A DNA stretch of 64,000 bases from Antedon mediterranea (Eukaryota; Echinodermata; Crinoidea; Comatulida; Antedonidae). This document shows positions 15,001 to 26,162 of the stretch, in pieces. The stretch is from assembly GCF_964355755.1 (NCBI RefSeq), contig NC_092670.1:22007201-22071200 (forward strand), in the 5' to 3' direction. Every line of letters starts with the position of its first letter. The first letter of the stretch is position 1. The notes below the pieces were generated by a model. It was given only the letters and a program-made list of their open reading frames with translations, ran no database searches and had not been told where the DNA came from. The translations under genes were made by a program, and so were the position numbers.

Positions 15001-16166
15001 ATGCAGATTAAACCAATTTTAATTTTGGATTTAGGGGTTTTCGCTATCGAATAACATGCCTAAGGATATATGAGATGTTGAAAGATTACTACATAGCATT
15101 TAATTCAAACTGTTTGGAAATTTGATTCTAAAGACATCGTTTTATGATATAAACTTAATTTCTTTGCAGTATTTGAACTTTTTTATGTTGTAAGAGTGGT
15201 TGTTCCCATTTAAACTTCTTTTTTGTTTTCAGAATGGTTGTTCAAATACATTTGTTTTTAATGAAATAAATTAACGTCTCCCTCTAATTAAAGACCACAT
15301 GAAGAAATAAAGAAACAATTTCTCTATCTAGCATATACTAATTGTTTCGATTTGATTTATTTATTTATCAGTGGTCCAATGGTACATGTAATACCTTTCG
15401 ATTGATGTATTTACTTTTTTGAGTTCATCTCTTTATTAGGCAGCTGAGTATAAGCACAAACCAATTCTTAATTTAAAGTGATTCTAATCAACCTACATAA
15501 TCATGCAGTTTCTTTATTTCTTTAAGTATGATGCCAGTTATACTGTAGATGCAAAGTAGTAAATTTTTTAAATAAAAATATTTTAAGAATTGTGAAAAGT
15601 TTGCCATTTTTCCTGATTGTATATTAAATTACTGTAACATATTGAAAATTTAGGTGATAGTGTAATAATTGTATTTGTATATTAAAAACAATTACTATAC
15701 AGTAAAACTACACCGGTTGTCTTGGATGCATTATGTGCCAGTTGTAGCATAATCACATAATATACAAATCAACAGATTACGTATAATCGGCAAGAGTTTT
15801 AAAACTCGCATCATCTCATAAACCGCCATTATTCAAAAGATTAAAAACAATTACCGTAAAAACTAGACAAATTTTGATAGCCGATATCATCCGCGGATCG
15901 ACGCTAGTTGAAAATTAATTAATTTTTATGTTCAAATGTTATTTTGTTCCATCGCCTGTTTTGACAGGTGTGTGATTGATGATAAATTAATTTCGCAACA
16001 TTTTTTAATATCATTACAGGAGGGCATGTCAATCATTCTGCAAGTTCCCGTCGGACAACAGAACGACTTCGTTGTCGTGTTCCTTGGAACAGTGTTATGT
16101 GTGATCGCAAGCGTTTTATACATCCTCTATGTTCTGTTTAAATCAAGTAAAGACGTAGTAACCTAG
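1..16166 (+). CDS. PIGX: PIGX gene, 3' part (GPI mannosyltransferase I stabilising subunit), exons spread over 16 kb
   Basis: Coding exons are 1-97 (open at the left edge), 5169-5400, 7878-7981 and 16020-16166. Phases 0, 1 and 0 join cleanly and give 192 residues to the TAG stop; human PIG-X, as I recall it, is about 258, so the N-terminus lies left of the window. Recognised by family landmarks in order: a VDP motif after an IPSG turn, a KPEYMS-type segment, FPLHLRYHRP, an APC...C.W cysteine block, then LQVPVG followed by one C-terminal membrane helix. In the known family PIG-X is an ER type I glycoprotein that binds and stabilises PIG-M, which adds the first mannose to the GPI precursor in the ER lumen; yeast Pbn1 is the counterpart. 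Three N-glycosylation sequons (NLT, NES, NVT) sit in the luminal part. The introns are very long for so small a protein. Identification is by remembered family similarity, not by a search. Confidence 0.88.
681..1758. mobile_element. Non-autonomous foldback DNA transposon, 1078 bp, with 8-bp target duplication
   Basis: The ends are near-perfect inverted repeats of about 88 bp starting CGGGTGTCACGAAACCTAAG. Both flanks carry ATAAAAAA (673-680 and 1759-1766), an apparent 8-bp target-site duplication. The inverted symmetry goes on inside: 1004-1035 pairs with 1628-1660, 1140-1162 with 1527-1553, and 1200-1250 with 1434-1480. The right arm lacks about 230 bp present in the left arm (roughly 770-1000). 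There is no transposase frame. An 8-bp duplication is typical of hAT and P superfamilies, but the terminal bases do not settle the class. Confidence 0.85.
3700..4230. repeat. Degenerate CATT/ATTC simple-sequence tract
   Basis: Dense, imperfect TTCATT and CATTCATT words over about 500 bp. This explains the Ser/Ile/Phe-rich open frame at 3702-3932, which I do not treat as a gene. Confidence 0.6.
5169..5400 (+). CDS. PIGX: PIGX coding exon
   Basis: Acceptor TTTTGTAG at 5161-5168 and donor GTAGGT at 5401. 232 nt, phase 0 in and phase 1 out. Encodes VVILDEIDIEKPEYMSEE through FPLHLRYHRP and HPPDTFIRC. The LRYHRP block is the best-conserved PIG-X signature. The sequons NLT, NES and NVT are here. 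The open frame runs past the donor to 5510, but that tail is intronic. Confidence 0.87.
5876..6245. repeat. Degenerate minisatellite, about 20-bp GAGACATG-AATAG unit
   Basis: The words AGACATGGAATAGCAAAA, AGACATGTAATAGGGAAA and related forms recur about every 20-40 bp with substitutions and interruptions. Overlapping open frames on both strands here are repeat translations. Confidence 0.7.
7055..7184. mobile_element. Small MITE, copy 1
   Basis: Starts AAAGCTCTGTCTACACTATC and ends with an imperfect inverted copy (TTTAGTGTAGAAAGTGCTTT). The interior TTTGATGTGCCCAAATAT and TATGACATCAT is shared with the element at 54395-54573 in a BPTF intron, so it is a dispersed family. Confidence 0.7.
7655..7790 (-). 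mobile_element. LINE-like 3' tail (5'-truncated copy)
   Basis: On the minus strand a GGGCTCCCCTCTGTTG segment is followed by ATTGAAATAAATAAA and a long A-rich tail (T-rich on plus at 7655-7682). That is the look of a truncated non-LTR retrotransposon 3' end. The clade is not assigned. Confidence 0.4.
7878..7981 (+). CDS. PIGX: PIGX coding exon
   Basis: Acceptor TTCTGTAG ending at 7877; donor GTGAGT at 7982. 104 nt, completing the split Asp codon and ending phase 0. Encodes a 35-residue segment with LILAPCSY and LCHWQSIRKN, matching the APC...C.W cysteine block of PIG-X before the membrane anchor. Confidence 0.83.
7982..16019 (+). other. PIGX intron, 8 kb
   Basis: GTGAGT to ATTACAG. Mostly AT-rich unique sequence. 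A coding-like decayed fragment lies at about 10669-11057 on the minus strand. A patch with more CpG than its surroundings at about 12590-12960 could be regulatory. The open frames at 8378-8572, 8993-9175, 10006-10194 and 13444-13650 have no recognisable content. Confidence 0.6.
10669..11057 (-). pseudogene. Decayed coding-like fragment, unidentified
   Basis: On the minus strand a frame open from about 11057 to the stop at 10812 reads FAWGRKLINRLMDMKKVYRK, a basic stretch, then GIRHGCYETDVLE. A second frame shifted relative to it, about 10820-10669, reads VNFDKPVRERVRNCLGNWIA then EYFINKYGKFL. The charged, balanced composition differs from the T-rich hydrophobic noise nearby and suggests one old reading frame broken by a frameshift and stop. 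It may be a retrocopy or a mobile-element protein. I do not recognise the family and infer no function. Confidence 0.4.
16020..16166 (+). CDS. PIGX: PIGX last coding exon (membrane anchor)
   Basis: Acceptor TCATTACAG ends at 16019; phase 0. 49 codons including TAG at 16164-16166. Encodes EGMSIILQVPVGQQNDF, then a hydrophobic helix of about 23 residues (VVVFLG to VLYILYVLF) and a short KSSKDVVT cytosolic tail. LQVPVG just before the single anchor is the family signature. Confidence 0.86.
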   Translation, partial: EGMSIILQVPVGQQNDFVVVFLGTVLCVIASVLYILYVLFKSSKDVVT

Positions 16167-16281
16167 TGTGAAGCTATTTTGGATGTGCTGTACATTTTCA
16201 TGGTGTTTCATAAATACATATTCCAATCATACGATTAGTGCAGTCTCCTCCCAAAGCCAGTTTTGCCAGCAAGATTTAAAG

Positions 16282-16342
16282 AATAAACTAGCTCCCTACC
16301 CGTTTAAAAATTATGTAAGAAAATATTTATACATACAATAAA
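16282..16342 (+). terminator. Candidate PIGX polyadenylation signals
   Basis: AATAAA hexamers at 16282-16287 and 16337-16342, about 115 and 170 nt after the PIGX stop. The second is followed by the T/GT-rich CACATTTTGTCATAGTG. Which one is used cannot be told from sequence. Confidence 0.45.
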
Positions 16343-19080
16343 CACATTTTGTCATAGTGATATGCTAGGCCTATTGTAGCCATGTTAAACATATTAAACA
16401 AGAGCAATCAGAGACTATACTCTGTCAATTGTATTGATAAAAAATACAATATATTTTTACTTTCTTTGTATTTATTATTAGTCAGTAAGTATCCTAAATT
16501 TGGAAAACTCTCATGTATTGACACACTGTTTTAACACCATGATTAGTGTCGTGTTTTCTATAGTCTTTCAGTCAATTTATTTTTTTAATGTATTTAAGTT
16601 GTAACAAACCTAATCTGGTTTACAGTACTATTAGTAGTATTTGTGTTCTATTGAAAGATATATACAAATTATATTTAAATTTTTGTTTTTCTATTATTTA
16701 TTCAATGATTTATTCACATGGAATAATAAACAAATTCAAGCTACGGTGTTTGTAAATTGTTGTTTGTTTTTTATAATAATATAGTGACAAATTGTAAATA
16801 TGTGGCTAGTCAATATCATATATTGTCAACTTAAGCTGTATTTTTAGTTTGAAAAAAAAAAAATATATATGTTGAAGATGCTTTCGACTGGGATGCATGT
16901 TGGTATTAACTATGCTAAATTTAATTATATTACACATTAAAATGTAACCCTACTACCATGCTCTAAAAACATGAACAAAAATCCAACATGTAAATATTAT
17001 TGTTAAAGGTTGATTGAGTATTTTAAACTAATGAATTCAATTTAAAATGTCATTAATATCTTGTAGAAAACGAGTTTTTGATGAACGGCGCGGTAGATTG
17101 ATTTCAAAAGCGAATTTCATTTTTATGTGAAAACACGGTCAAACGATGTTTGGATGATTCACAGTCCCGTTATCTGACCACTGCACCTCGGTGTCCATAA
17201 AAGTATTTCACTTTGAAGAAATAATTGAATAAAATGATTAAAATTAAATTAAGTTTGAGGGTTGCGAATGGGTATTCGTATCTGTAGCACTTCCTCTTTC
17301 TCCACCCTATAGGGTAGGCATTTAATCAATACAATTTTAATTCAATTCAATTTCGTTTTTATTCCAAATCAAACTATAAAATTGTGCAAACCAAAGGTAA
17401 TACTGTATGACCAGGTTTAATCCCAGGTACAAAAAGTACCAAATTTAGCCTAAATTAGGGAGTGGGATTAGACCCAAGCATGGGATTATACTCGGTAATA
17501 TACAGTATTATTAATGGGCACTCACAGGCTATATAATAGTTTGGGCAACTATGGTACCCCAAACACAAAAATGACTTTAATAAACAAAATTAAAAGTAGG
17601 GTACATTAAATTTGTATGTAACATTTAAAAGAGTATTTGAAGTATGTTTGCTCTGTATAGTGGACTCATGTGATTGGGTAACATTTGAAAAAATATTAAT
17701 ATCAAATGGACCATTTACTTGATACTTGATACTTGACTTGATTTTGATTGAAAGTTTATTATAGATTTAGAGATGGGCTTATACCATGTTTATGTAAGTC
17801 TTTATTCTTTACTGCTATTTCCTGAAACATTTATTTTATTGAAAGGTTACCCACCTTTAAACTGGTCGAAATTGCCAAGTTATTGGTGAAAATATTACTA
17901 AAACTTAAAAGCGAAAATTCTTGACGTCATTCATCAAAAGTTTTGTACGTCGGTCTTGACGTTGATCTCCGTCTACACGCAGCTAAACACCATCCCTCAA
18001 GACTATTTTAACTTATCTGTCAATTTTTTTGCCCTATTAAAACCTTCCCATAAGACCTGCGTTTTCTGCGTCAAACTTGGTGAAAGATGCGTGAAGACAG
18101 GTGTCGCTGAACACGATGGTTCAAATCGGCAATAGACCACTTGGCAGAAATGACAAGGAAACGAGAAATTGTTTATTCCCTAACAATCAAAACTAATTTT
18201 AATCAGTAAAATTATGAATGCTGTTTTTGCTAAACTGCAATTAATGTAGTGGTAAGATTTTGATAGCTATATAAAATGACATCAGCGCCCTACTTAATTC
18301 TGCCCTACTTCTCGAAAAACAAAGTATTATTACCAGTAATTAAGTATACACACTCATATAAGAAAATTGCTATACTTAATACATTTAAGATAAAAACAAT
18401 TATGTGCTCTCTATATAAAAAAACACCTCAATTTTTACTGCTGTAATAATTCGATTATTAGCCCACCCTGGTATAAGCCCAAATATAAACATTTTTTGAT
18501 AGAATTTTTTTTTAGTATGTTTGTCAGCCCAAATTTTGCTGATTAACAGATATATGATCATGATCAAGGTCACACTGTGAGTTTCTGAGCCTATACATAC
18601 ATAATAATACATAAATTTACGTTCATCTTTTTTAACCCCACTGTAAGGAATATTGGTAATTTATGGTATTTTACTGTATTATACAATTTTATACAGAATT
18701 TGTTCTATTTGATATTAATATAGATGACTATCTTTGTTTACTGTCTCATAGAAACAGTTTGCAAATAAACGAACAAGTGAAAGGAATCTGGAAGGAAACA
18801 CTAGAGAAGGCCAAACAATATTTAGATTATTTTATATCAGAATTATTCAACAAAACATTAAAATTTTAACCTGGTAGGCCTAAGTAATCAGGAACATGTA
18901 TGTACTTAGGCCCATTCATTATGACTTTCCTGCTTGTAAATATATAGCTAATTATTAATCTATGTCTGTCCTGTACATGATTGAAAGTGAAATGTTTCTT
19001 ATTTAATAATATTCTTTAAACAATCATAACAGTAGGATGTATACAGTACTACTGTCTCTGTACATACATGTACTGGATGG
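16343..19080. other. Interval after PIGX: mainly AT-rich, no firm gene
   Basis: Contains a probable minus-strand LINE-type tail near 17335-17370 (AAAAACGAAATTGAATTGAATT on minus) and a CpG-containing patch at 17880-18130. Sequence with AGCCCACC/AAGCCCAAAT words near 18455-18530 resembles that at 23.2 kb. Also holds the weak exon-like frame at 18753-18869. Confidence 0.5.
18753..18869 (+). other. Weak candidate terminal exon
   Basis: A good-looking acceptor (CTTTGTTTACTGTCTCATAG) precedes an open frame reading LQINEQVKGIWKETLEK then AKQYLDYFISELFNKTLKF and a TAA. It predicts one amphipathic helix. No upstream exon, family match or close polyadenylation signal was found, so this may be chance. 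Confidence 0.2.
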
Positions 19081-19139
19081 AAATTAATGCTTCAGAGGGC
19101 GCTGTTCATATAGCAGTTGAGAATGCATTCCCATTTTTT

Positions 19140-20530
19140 TACTTTCCATCAATCACCATCCAGCGCGCGTGATCCAAATGATGGCTGATGATCGTCAGAC
19201 GATAATTTCGTCGGCGAACAACAAATTGAAATGTACATTAAAAACATCCTAAAGTCGCTCCTATCTAGAATATCATGTATTTGAGCGTACCTCTTGGCAC
19301 AAAAATGATACTTATACTAGCAAACCACCCACAAATAATTTTTTATTTTATCAGGCTAGCTAGGACTAAGACTTAAGTTCGTCTACTAGACGTACAGAAG
19401 TCTACCTGCTGCTGGACAGACATGTAAAGTGTTGGCTGACACTGTGCTGTCTAATTTTTGGAATGGTAGTCTACCCTAGATCAACCAGGACCAATTTTGT
19501 TGTGGATTCATATGATATGCTTAAACATACTTACGTTGTTGCATTGATTTTGTCGATTGGCTCCATTAATCTGATATTATTTGCGTTTTTTAACACGCTA
19601 TTTCCAAGATTTTACATCCTCGATCACAGCAAAACGTCATAGAAAAGTTTTTTGAATAATTACGCATGCGCGTTATGCAAACTGGTGGTGGATGATGGGT
19701 ATAAAAGATTAAGTTACTACTCTTTTTCTTACACACCATTCTTGCTTGTATTTTGTATTTTAAACGATGTTTTTTATCTGAATTTTTGTATTTTAAACGA
19801 TGTATTTTACCAAATTTTAACCTTTTTAACTCATTTTAAAGTTTTTTTTAAAGAATTTTTAAGTTTGAACAAACGAAAATAATTTCAAATCATGTACTAT
19901 ATTTTACTGTGTTTGATCATTAATAAATTAAATGAGAAACTAAACTAAAGAATGATGATATTATACGATCGAGTTGAAGTTGCACGGCTGGGTTGAAGTT
20001 TTGAAAACCGGGCGAATTCACGATAAAGTCAACCTTCTAAGGAGATCATTTTGGCGTTGTTGAAATATAAATAGCGTGTTTATATTTCCGGTAGTTATTC
20101 GTATACGCAAAGCGCGTAAATAAATTAAAAAGTTGCGTGTGTAGGCCTAAATTTTCCTCCATCGTGTAAACAACCCTCGAAAAGAGACGAGAGTATCCTG
20201 CGTTTATTGTTAAAAAACTCACGTGCAATATGTTGCGTTTATGGTGTAAACAATAAACGCACGCGTAGCCTTTTGATTATAATGAAAGCAACCGCTTACG
20301 TTACTATGAAAAAACCTGCATGTGTTCTTGTAATTCTTTACAATACAGTACATTGTTAATAATGTTACAACATCCAATGGAATTGTTTCTGCAAATATCA
20401 TTTAAAATAATATAGGCTTTTATCGAGTGCCGTAACATCGCTTCGCGTCATAAATAAGTCACTAGCTTAGGTTATGTTTCTGACGTCCTCGTCTCCGATT
20501 ACCAACGGTGTAATTTTCTTTTAGGCTAAT
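19140..20530. promoter_or_regulatory. CpG-retaining patch with candidate regulatory motifs
   Basis: CpG is clearly more frequent here than in the surrounding DNA. Within it: ACGCATGCGCG (NRF-1-like, about 19660-19670), ATGCAAAC (octamer-like, about 19675) and TATAAAAG (about 19701) lie in order within 50 bp. TGTAAACA forkhead-type words occur near 20166 and 20245. A perfect 13-bp inverted repeat TGCGTTTATTGTT/AACAATAAACGCA spans 20200-20260. It lies between two convergent gene ends, so it is more likely an enhancer or an unannotated promoter than the promoter of either gene. Confidence 0.3.
19370..19640 (+). other. Candidate short membrane-protein frame, unidentified
   Basis: A frame open for 90 codons, ending TAG, predicts two hydrophobic segments: CWLTLCCLIFGMVVYP, then a longer one from YVVALILSIGSINL to FAFFNTLFPRFY. 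It ends in ILDHSKTS. CpG-containing codons distinguish it from AT noise. There is no convincing start; the first in-frame ATG is at 19463. T-rich DNA gives hydrophobic frames by chance, so support is weak. Confidence 0.2.
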
Positions 20531-20816
20531 TGAATCGTAGCTCTGTATAAAGATGATGAACAACGCACTTTGTAAAAGTAGACTAACCTTTGTGTCTAAA
20601 TATTTCATTGCAAAATGTCTGACTGAAATTAAAAGATGAAATAAATGGATGGATGTTTATATATAATGTGTTTTATATTAAAAGGTGAATGAAAATGAGT
20701 GTCTCTTCTCTTGAAAGGGTTGTATTAATACAATAGAGATGAGTTAATCATATTTATAGATATGTAGTTTAACATATTGTTTGTGGTATCCACGCCATCG
20801 AAAATGATATTAATGT

Positions 20817-20838
20817 TAATTAATTAATTAATTAATTA
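20817..20838. repeat. TTAA microsatellite
   Basis: About five tandem TTAA units, followed by GATGAT/GATAAC-rich sequence (about 20840-20990) that grades into the 25-bp minisatellite. Confidence 0.8.
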
Positions 20839-21095
20839 TTGATAACGGCTGGTGGTGGTAATAACTGTAATGATAAATGAAAATGATGGTAATGTTACAT
20901 TAATGATGATGATAACGATGATTATGAAGATGATTATAACGATGATAATGATGTGTATTATGATGAGACGAACTGTTTATGATGATTAGGATTTTACGTT
21001 TCTGCCATAGTCGTTTTTTTTATTCAATCCTTTTTATTTCATTGGTAATAAAAGAATCAAATAAGATACTTACGATGGCTGATAATAATAATGAT

Positions 21096-21753
21096 GATGA
21101 TGATATATGAAGATATAATGATGATGGTGATATATGAAGATAATGATGATGATGATATATGAAGATAATGATGATGGTGATATATGAAGATAATGATGAT
21201 GATGATATATGAAGATAATGATGATGGTGATATATGAAGATAATGATGATGATGATATATGAAGATAATGATGATGATGATATATGAAGATAATGATGAT
21301 GGTGATGGTGATATATGAAGATAATGATGATGGTGATATATGAAGATAATGATGATGGTGATATATGAAGATAATGATGATGGTGATATATGAAGATAAT
21401 GATGATGATGATATATGAAGATAATGATGATGATATATGAAGATAATGATGATGATATATGAAGATAATGATGATGGTGATATATGAAGATAATGATGAT
21501 GATATATGAAGATAATGATGATGGTGATATATGAAGATAATGATGATGATGATATATGAAGATAATGATGATGATGATATATGGAGATAATGATGATGAT
21601 GATATATGAAGATAATGATGATGGTGATATATGAAGATAATGATGATGATGATATATGAAGATAATGATGATGATGATATATGAAGATAATGATGATGGT
21701 GATATATGAAGATAATGATGATGATGATATATGAAGATAATGATGATGGTGAT
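21096..21753. repeat. 25-bp minisatellite (TATATGAAGATAATGATGAT + GRTGA)
   Basis: About 26 tandem copies of a 25-bp unit; positions 21131, 21156 and 21181 show the spacing. Some units are 22 bp (one GAT lost) and one is longer. GATGATGAT and GATGGTGAT variants are interspersed. All three minus-strand frames stay open for over 230 codons (His/Ile/Ser/Tyr repeats) only because the unit contains no stop on that strand. Not a gene. Confidence 0.95.
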
Positions 21754-22302
21754 ACAAACAATGGGCAAAGATGAATGCTAAAGATATATTGCCTCCCATA
21801 TAAAAATATAAATAACAGTTATTCGCTTTGACCAGAAAACATTAAAACTGGAAAATGGCTTGTTCTCTGATCTGGCTTGTCTGATTTTTGTTTTGTTTTG
21901 TGTGACAATATACATTTTTAATATTTGTGGTAAATATGTTGAAGATCTGTATACACACATGATGATTAAATCACTGCAAATAAGTAAATGTATCAATCAC
22001 ATAAAATACTAGAAAAATCTCACTTGTGTCTCAAACTTTTAATTCTATAATACAACATAGAAGTACTGTTACATCAGAAAATTCAGTGAAAATTAAATGA
22101 TTTCTAACAAACTTGTGTCTACAGTAACTCCTTTTACATTATTATTCAATCTGGGAAGAGTGAAATTAATTTCAATCTTCCCTGATTCAATCTCTTCTAG
22201 ACAGTTAATCCTTAGGATTAAACATCAATCTTTATATGAGTCAATCAACCTGATTAAAGTTCAACCTTTAGATTTAAAACAAATCGTTTATTCAGTCATG
22301 TA

Positions 22303-22475
22303 GACAGACAAAGATTGATATTCAATCCAGACAAAGACTGATATTCAATCTAGACAAAGACTGATATTCAATCTAGATAAAGACTGATATTCAATCTAGG
22401 CAAAGACTGATATTCAATCTAGACAAAGATTGATATTCAATCTAGACAAAGATTGATATTCAATCTATACTCAAT
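22303..22475. repeat. 23-bp tandem repeat (ACAAAGAYTGATATTCAATC + TAG)
   Basis: About seven copies at 23-bp spacing (for example 22331 and 22354). The copies differ mainly by C/T and A/G changes. Confidence 0.9.
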
Positions 22476-22496
22476 CCTCTATGGGTTATTTACAAT

Positions 22497-22537
22497 GTAT
22501 AACCATGGAGGTATCTTTTTTATACCTCCATGGTATA
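22497..22537. repeat. Short perfect hairpin
   Basis: ACCATGGAGGTAT and ATACCTCCATGGT face each other across a CTTTTTT spacer. The stem is about 13-15 bp, too short for a typical pre-miRNA. It lies 20 bp after the 23-bp repeat and may be the remnant of a palindromic element. Confidence 0.75.
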
Positions 22538-23217
22538 ACACTGCAAAGCAGGAATCAAACACATAAAGAGCACATCTTATCTACTGTAGATAACAAGACG
22601 AGGCCATTCAGTTTTATTTACAAAATAACAAAATAATACAAGTATTTCCATTATTATTTGTTGACGATTTTTATCCAAAATCAGAATATTTCATTCTTAA
22701 TATTTGTCTAATGAACCACAAAAATATTTCTTAATCTATGACAATTATTTTATCTTACATACACACCAGGTTTTACCTTGTTCAGGCAGAAACCCCTGTT
22801 TAACACTACACTCTCATTTCATATCAGTGATGACAAGATTTTTGAATCCATTTCGAATATATTTTTTTTTAAATTTAAAACAACTTAAATTAATTTACAG
22901 TGCAAATATTTATTATGTAAAATAATTTACAATAAAAAGAACTGAAAACCATTTCATAACAAAGTAAAATGGAATATTTTGATGACTATTTATTATTACT
23001 ATAAATAAATGAAAGAATTTTTCACCGTTCAACTGTTAATATTTATTTACTTGAAAAGGTATTAATACAGTATGTACAATATACATCACATTCCACATAA
23101 ATATCACATTATTATCTCAAAAAGTAATGTTTCCCAAAACCTTAGAATTCAGAATTTAATTATTGTCTATTGTTTAATTATTTAATTGAAATGGTCCTGT
23201 ATATTATATAAATATTT

Positions 23218-23470
23218 AGTTACTAGCCCAAATACAAGCCCACCTTGAGATGGAATGAAAAGTTTGATTTGCTTAACTTCCGATCTTTATAGAGTTTGGT
23301 GTTGTGACGATTGACTGTATGTATTCAATTAAATTTTTTAAAGTAACTTGAACAAAAATATTAGTGGCTAAAATACAAGCCCACTCTGATTTTAAGTTGA
23401 GTTTGGTATTATTATTAGTATTTGACTGTATGGATTAAATTAAATTTTTGTAAAAAAAAATTACTAAAAA
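23218..23470. repeat. Two diverged direct copies of an AAGCCCAC-containing repeat
   Basis: AATACAAGCCCAC, GAGTTTGGT, TTGACTGTATG and TTAAATTTTT occur in the same order at about 23228-23345 and 23370-23455. Similar words are seen near 18455 and 43371, so this may be a dispersed family. Confidence 0.45.
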
Positions 23471-26160
23471 GAAACTACTAATGTTTCCTGGATGGGTATG
23501 AAGATTATATTCTAGTTGAAAAGCAAAGTAAAAAAGAATCAGAATGATAATAAAGATTGATGATAATTGAGAGATGGATTACATAATAGAATTAAGACAG
23601 CTAGGCTTGGCAATTTGACGCGGTACAATTGATGTAGGTTGGTTCAAAGGGATATTTGCCTAGGTCACACGTACTACTCGATGCTTGTAATCAGGCCTAA
23701 ATGAACATTATATCTTTCTTGTTAATATTTTTTATATCCCAGATGTATTTGACATAAATTACATAATTAAGTAAAAATAATATAGCATACAATTCCTGTG
23801 GAACAGATTATGTTTTATATCTAATTATTACAATTTTTTGAGAGATCAACGCACTTTATATTTTTTGTTTGATGTTGATTCCAGATTATACTAACCGGTT
23901 TCCTGTACTGTATCTTGACATATGGCATTATATGTCCAGTATCTTAGGCAAATTCTGTAATACACTGTCACATATTATCATATATTACATTATGTTAAAG
24001 TTTCAGCCTATGATACAGGGACACATGTGATACATATGTGACATCATATCACAGTTGTTGCATACAGCTTTATTTAGGTATAAGCGTACATGTACGTAGT
24101 GCAAAAACCTATTGTGCGATGGAAGCATTTATTCTCAAGTTGAAATATTGTATTTAAACATTGCAGTTTAAAAATGCTTATGGGCGATAGATGGAGAATT
24201 TGTGGAATTATTCTACCGATAATAATCTGTATTTGCGACAAACAAAACCATGTCTTAACAAGATGAGAAATTATCTACTTAATTAATATTAGTATCAAAA
24301 AAACTTTGTGGAACGCCGATCCCAATTTAGAATTTCTTAACCAATCACATAAATACGAATAATAAGAAATCTTAACAATTGGATTTTCCATCAGAGCTTA
24401 TTGGCAATTAAAATTAACTCTCTTATTTCCACTACTAATTATTTATTTTTTTTGTGATGCAGATACTAACATAACGAGAAATGACTATCTTGTTGCCGAC
24501 GGTGATCATAAACATTGTGTAATATTAAAGGATGGTAAAGTATAAACACAGGATACTTAAAGTTAAGTTTATAACAAATTCTAAATAGGTGAACATTGTT
24601 TTAATCAATTAAGTAGTATCAGCATGATAAATAAAATGGATTAATCGATTGAAGTCTCATCGTTATTTTGACGTTTTCTTTTTAGTATATGATAAGAGTT
24701 CCATAACATTAAGTGGAGTTGAAATTATTCGATAAATAAGCAATTCCCTCAGTACTACTTAAAATACAGTGATTTCATTTTTGAGTTCTTAGTTTGTTGT
24801 GGGAATTGTCCAATCTCAGGGTGGTGATTCAACGAGTATCTCTAGACGGCGATCCAAAAATCTTCTTAATATTCTAATCGTTACTTCTAGTTACGCCAAC
24901 TTGATTTACTGCATAATTACAAAAATTGATAACATCTACGAATCTTTTTTTTGTCCATCATTAGGTAACAGTTTAAAATCCTCATTATGTTTAACTAACA
25001 GAATCGAAAGGAAATAATTTCAGAAGTTGTCTTTTACAAAATTTGAACAACATGATAAAGTGTGTTACACTAGAGAATATATGTAATTATTTTGTAAAAA
25101 AAATTAATATACAGTAATAAAAATTTGTCAACAAAAATAATTTATGTCAATAGATTTAAATGATACAGTTCATTGTGAGTGAAAGCCTCAATAAATTGAA
25201 TTGATTAATCAAGTAGCTTTTTTTTACTACATGAAAAGCAATTTAAAAATAAATATTTTGTAGTCAAAAAAGAATAAAAACACAGTTTTTGCATGTAGAG
25301 TTTAATTTATGAATTTCTTGTTTGTTTTAAGTATGCAGTAGTAAGTAATTAAAACTGTTCTTGATGTTACATGCTAATTCAAGTCAAGCAATATAAATGG
25401 ACAGTTTTCTTTGTTGAATTTATATTTTCTGGTTAAATTAATATAGACAAAGTGGAAATTACAGTTTTCCTTTATCACAAGATACAGCCGCCAATTTGCC
25501 AATCATCACCCATTTATAGACAACTCCAATTATCCAACAAATTCAATTACATTACAAAATTCAATTTCTATATCAAAATTACAAGTTTTTTTAAACTTAG
25601 CCCAAAACAGATAATATGATTATGCTGTAAGTATATATTTTCATGTATCCATAATTTACACGAAAACAAAATGTATAGGTTCATGAAAATAAGTTACTTA
25701 TACTAATAAATTAATTTTTGAGAGAGAATTAAATGTTGCTTGTATTGTAGTTGAGTAGTGGGAGAAAAACAGGTTTTTGGTGCACTTTTAATTTATGCAA
25801 GAATGGATGGTACACAACATTACATTTAAAGTAGCTGATTCATAAAGTAATATACCGGTAGTGATAAAAAACTAACTTAGCCTCAGATTTGATTTATTTA
25901 ACCCAACATAATTATGATTATGAAGTGTTTTTTTTTATGTAAACATGGATAAGCATTTAACTATAAAAAGGAAATGAGTAAATACACGATAAATTAATAC
26001 ATAAACAAATGTAATGATTTATATAAATACTGGCTGTACAAGAGTCCAATAATAACAATGCAAGTTAAAAATAACGTTCAGATATATTACAAATTCAATA
26101 TTCGTAAATGATTGAATAAGCAGTGTTTCTTTGATTCTTGTATTTATACAAAAGCTGAGA
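23471..26160. other. Intergenic AT-rich sequence, no gene seen
   Basis: No frame with recognisable content. The 72-codon open frame near 24799-25017 has no family motif. The distal part may belong to the BPTF 3' UTR if a far polyadenylation site is used. Confidence 0.5.
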
Positions 26161-26162
26161 TA

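Noticed and set aside
21020-21799. Long minus-strand open frames of 232-259 codons rich in His, Ile, Ser and Tyr
   Set aside because: They are translations of a 25-bp minisatellite, open in all three frames at once, with no start context or domain.
22497-22537. microRNA precursor
   Set aside because: The stem is only about 13-15 bp with a short loop; a metazoan pre-miRNA needs a longer arm.
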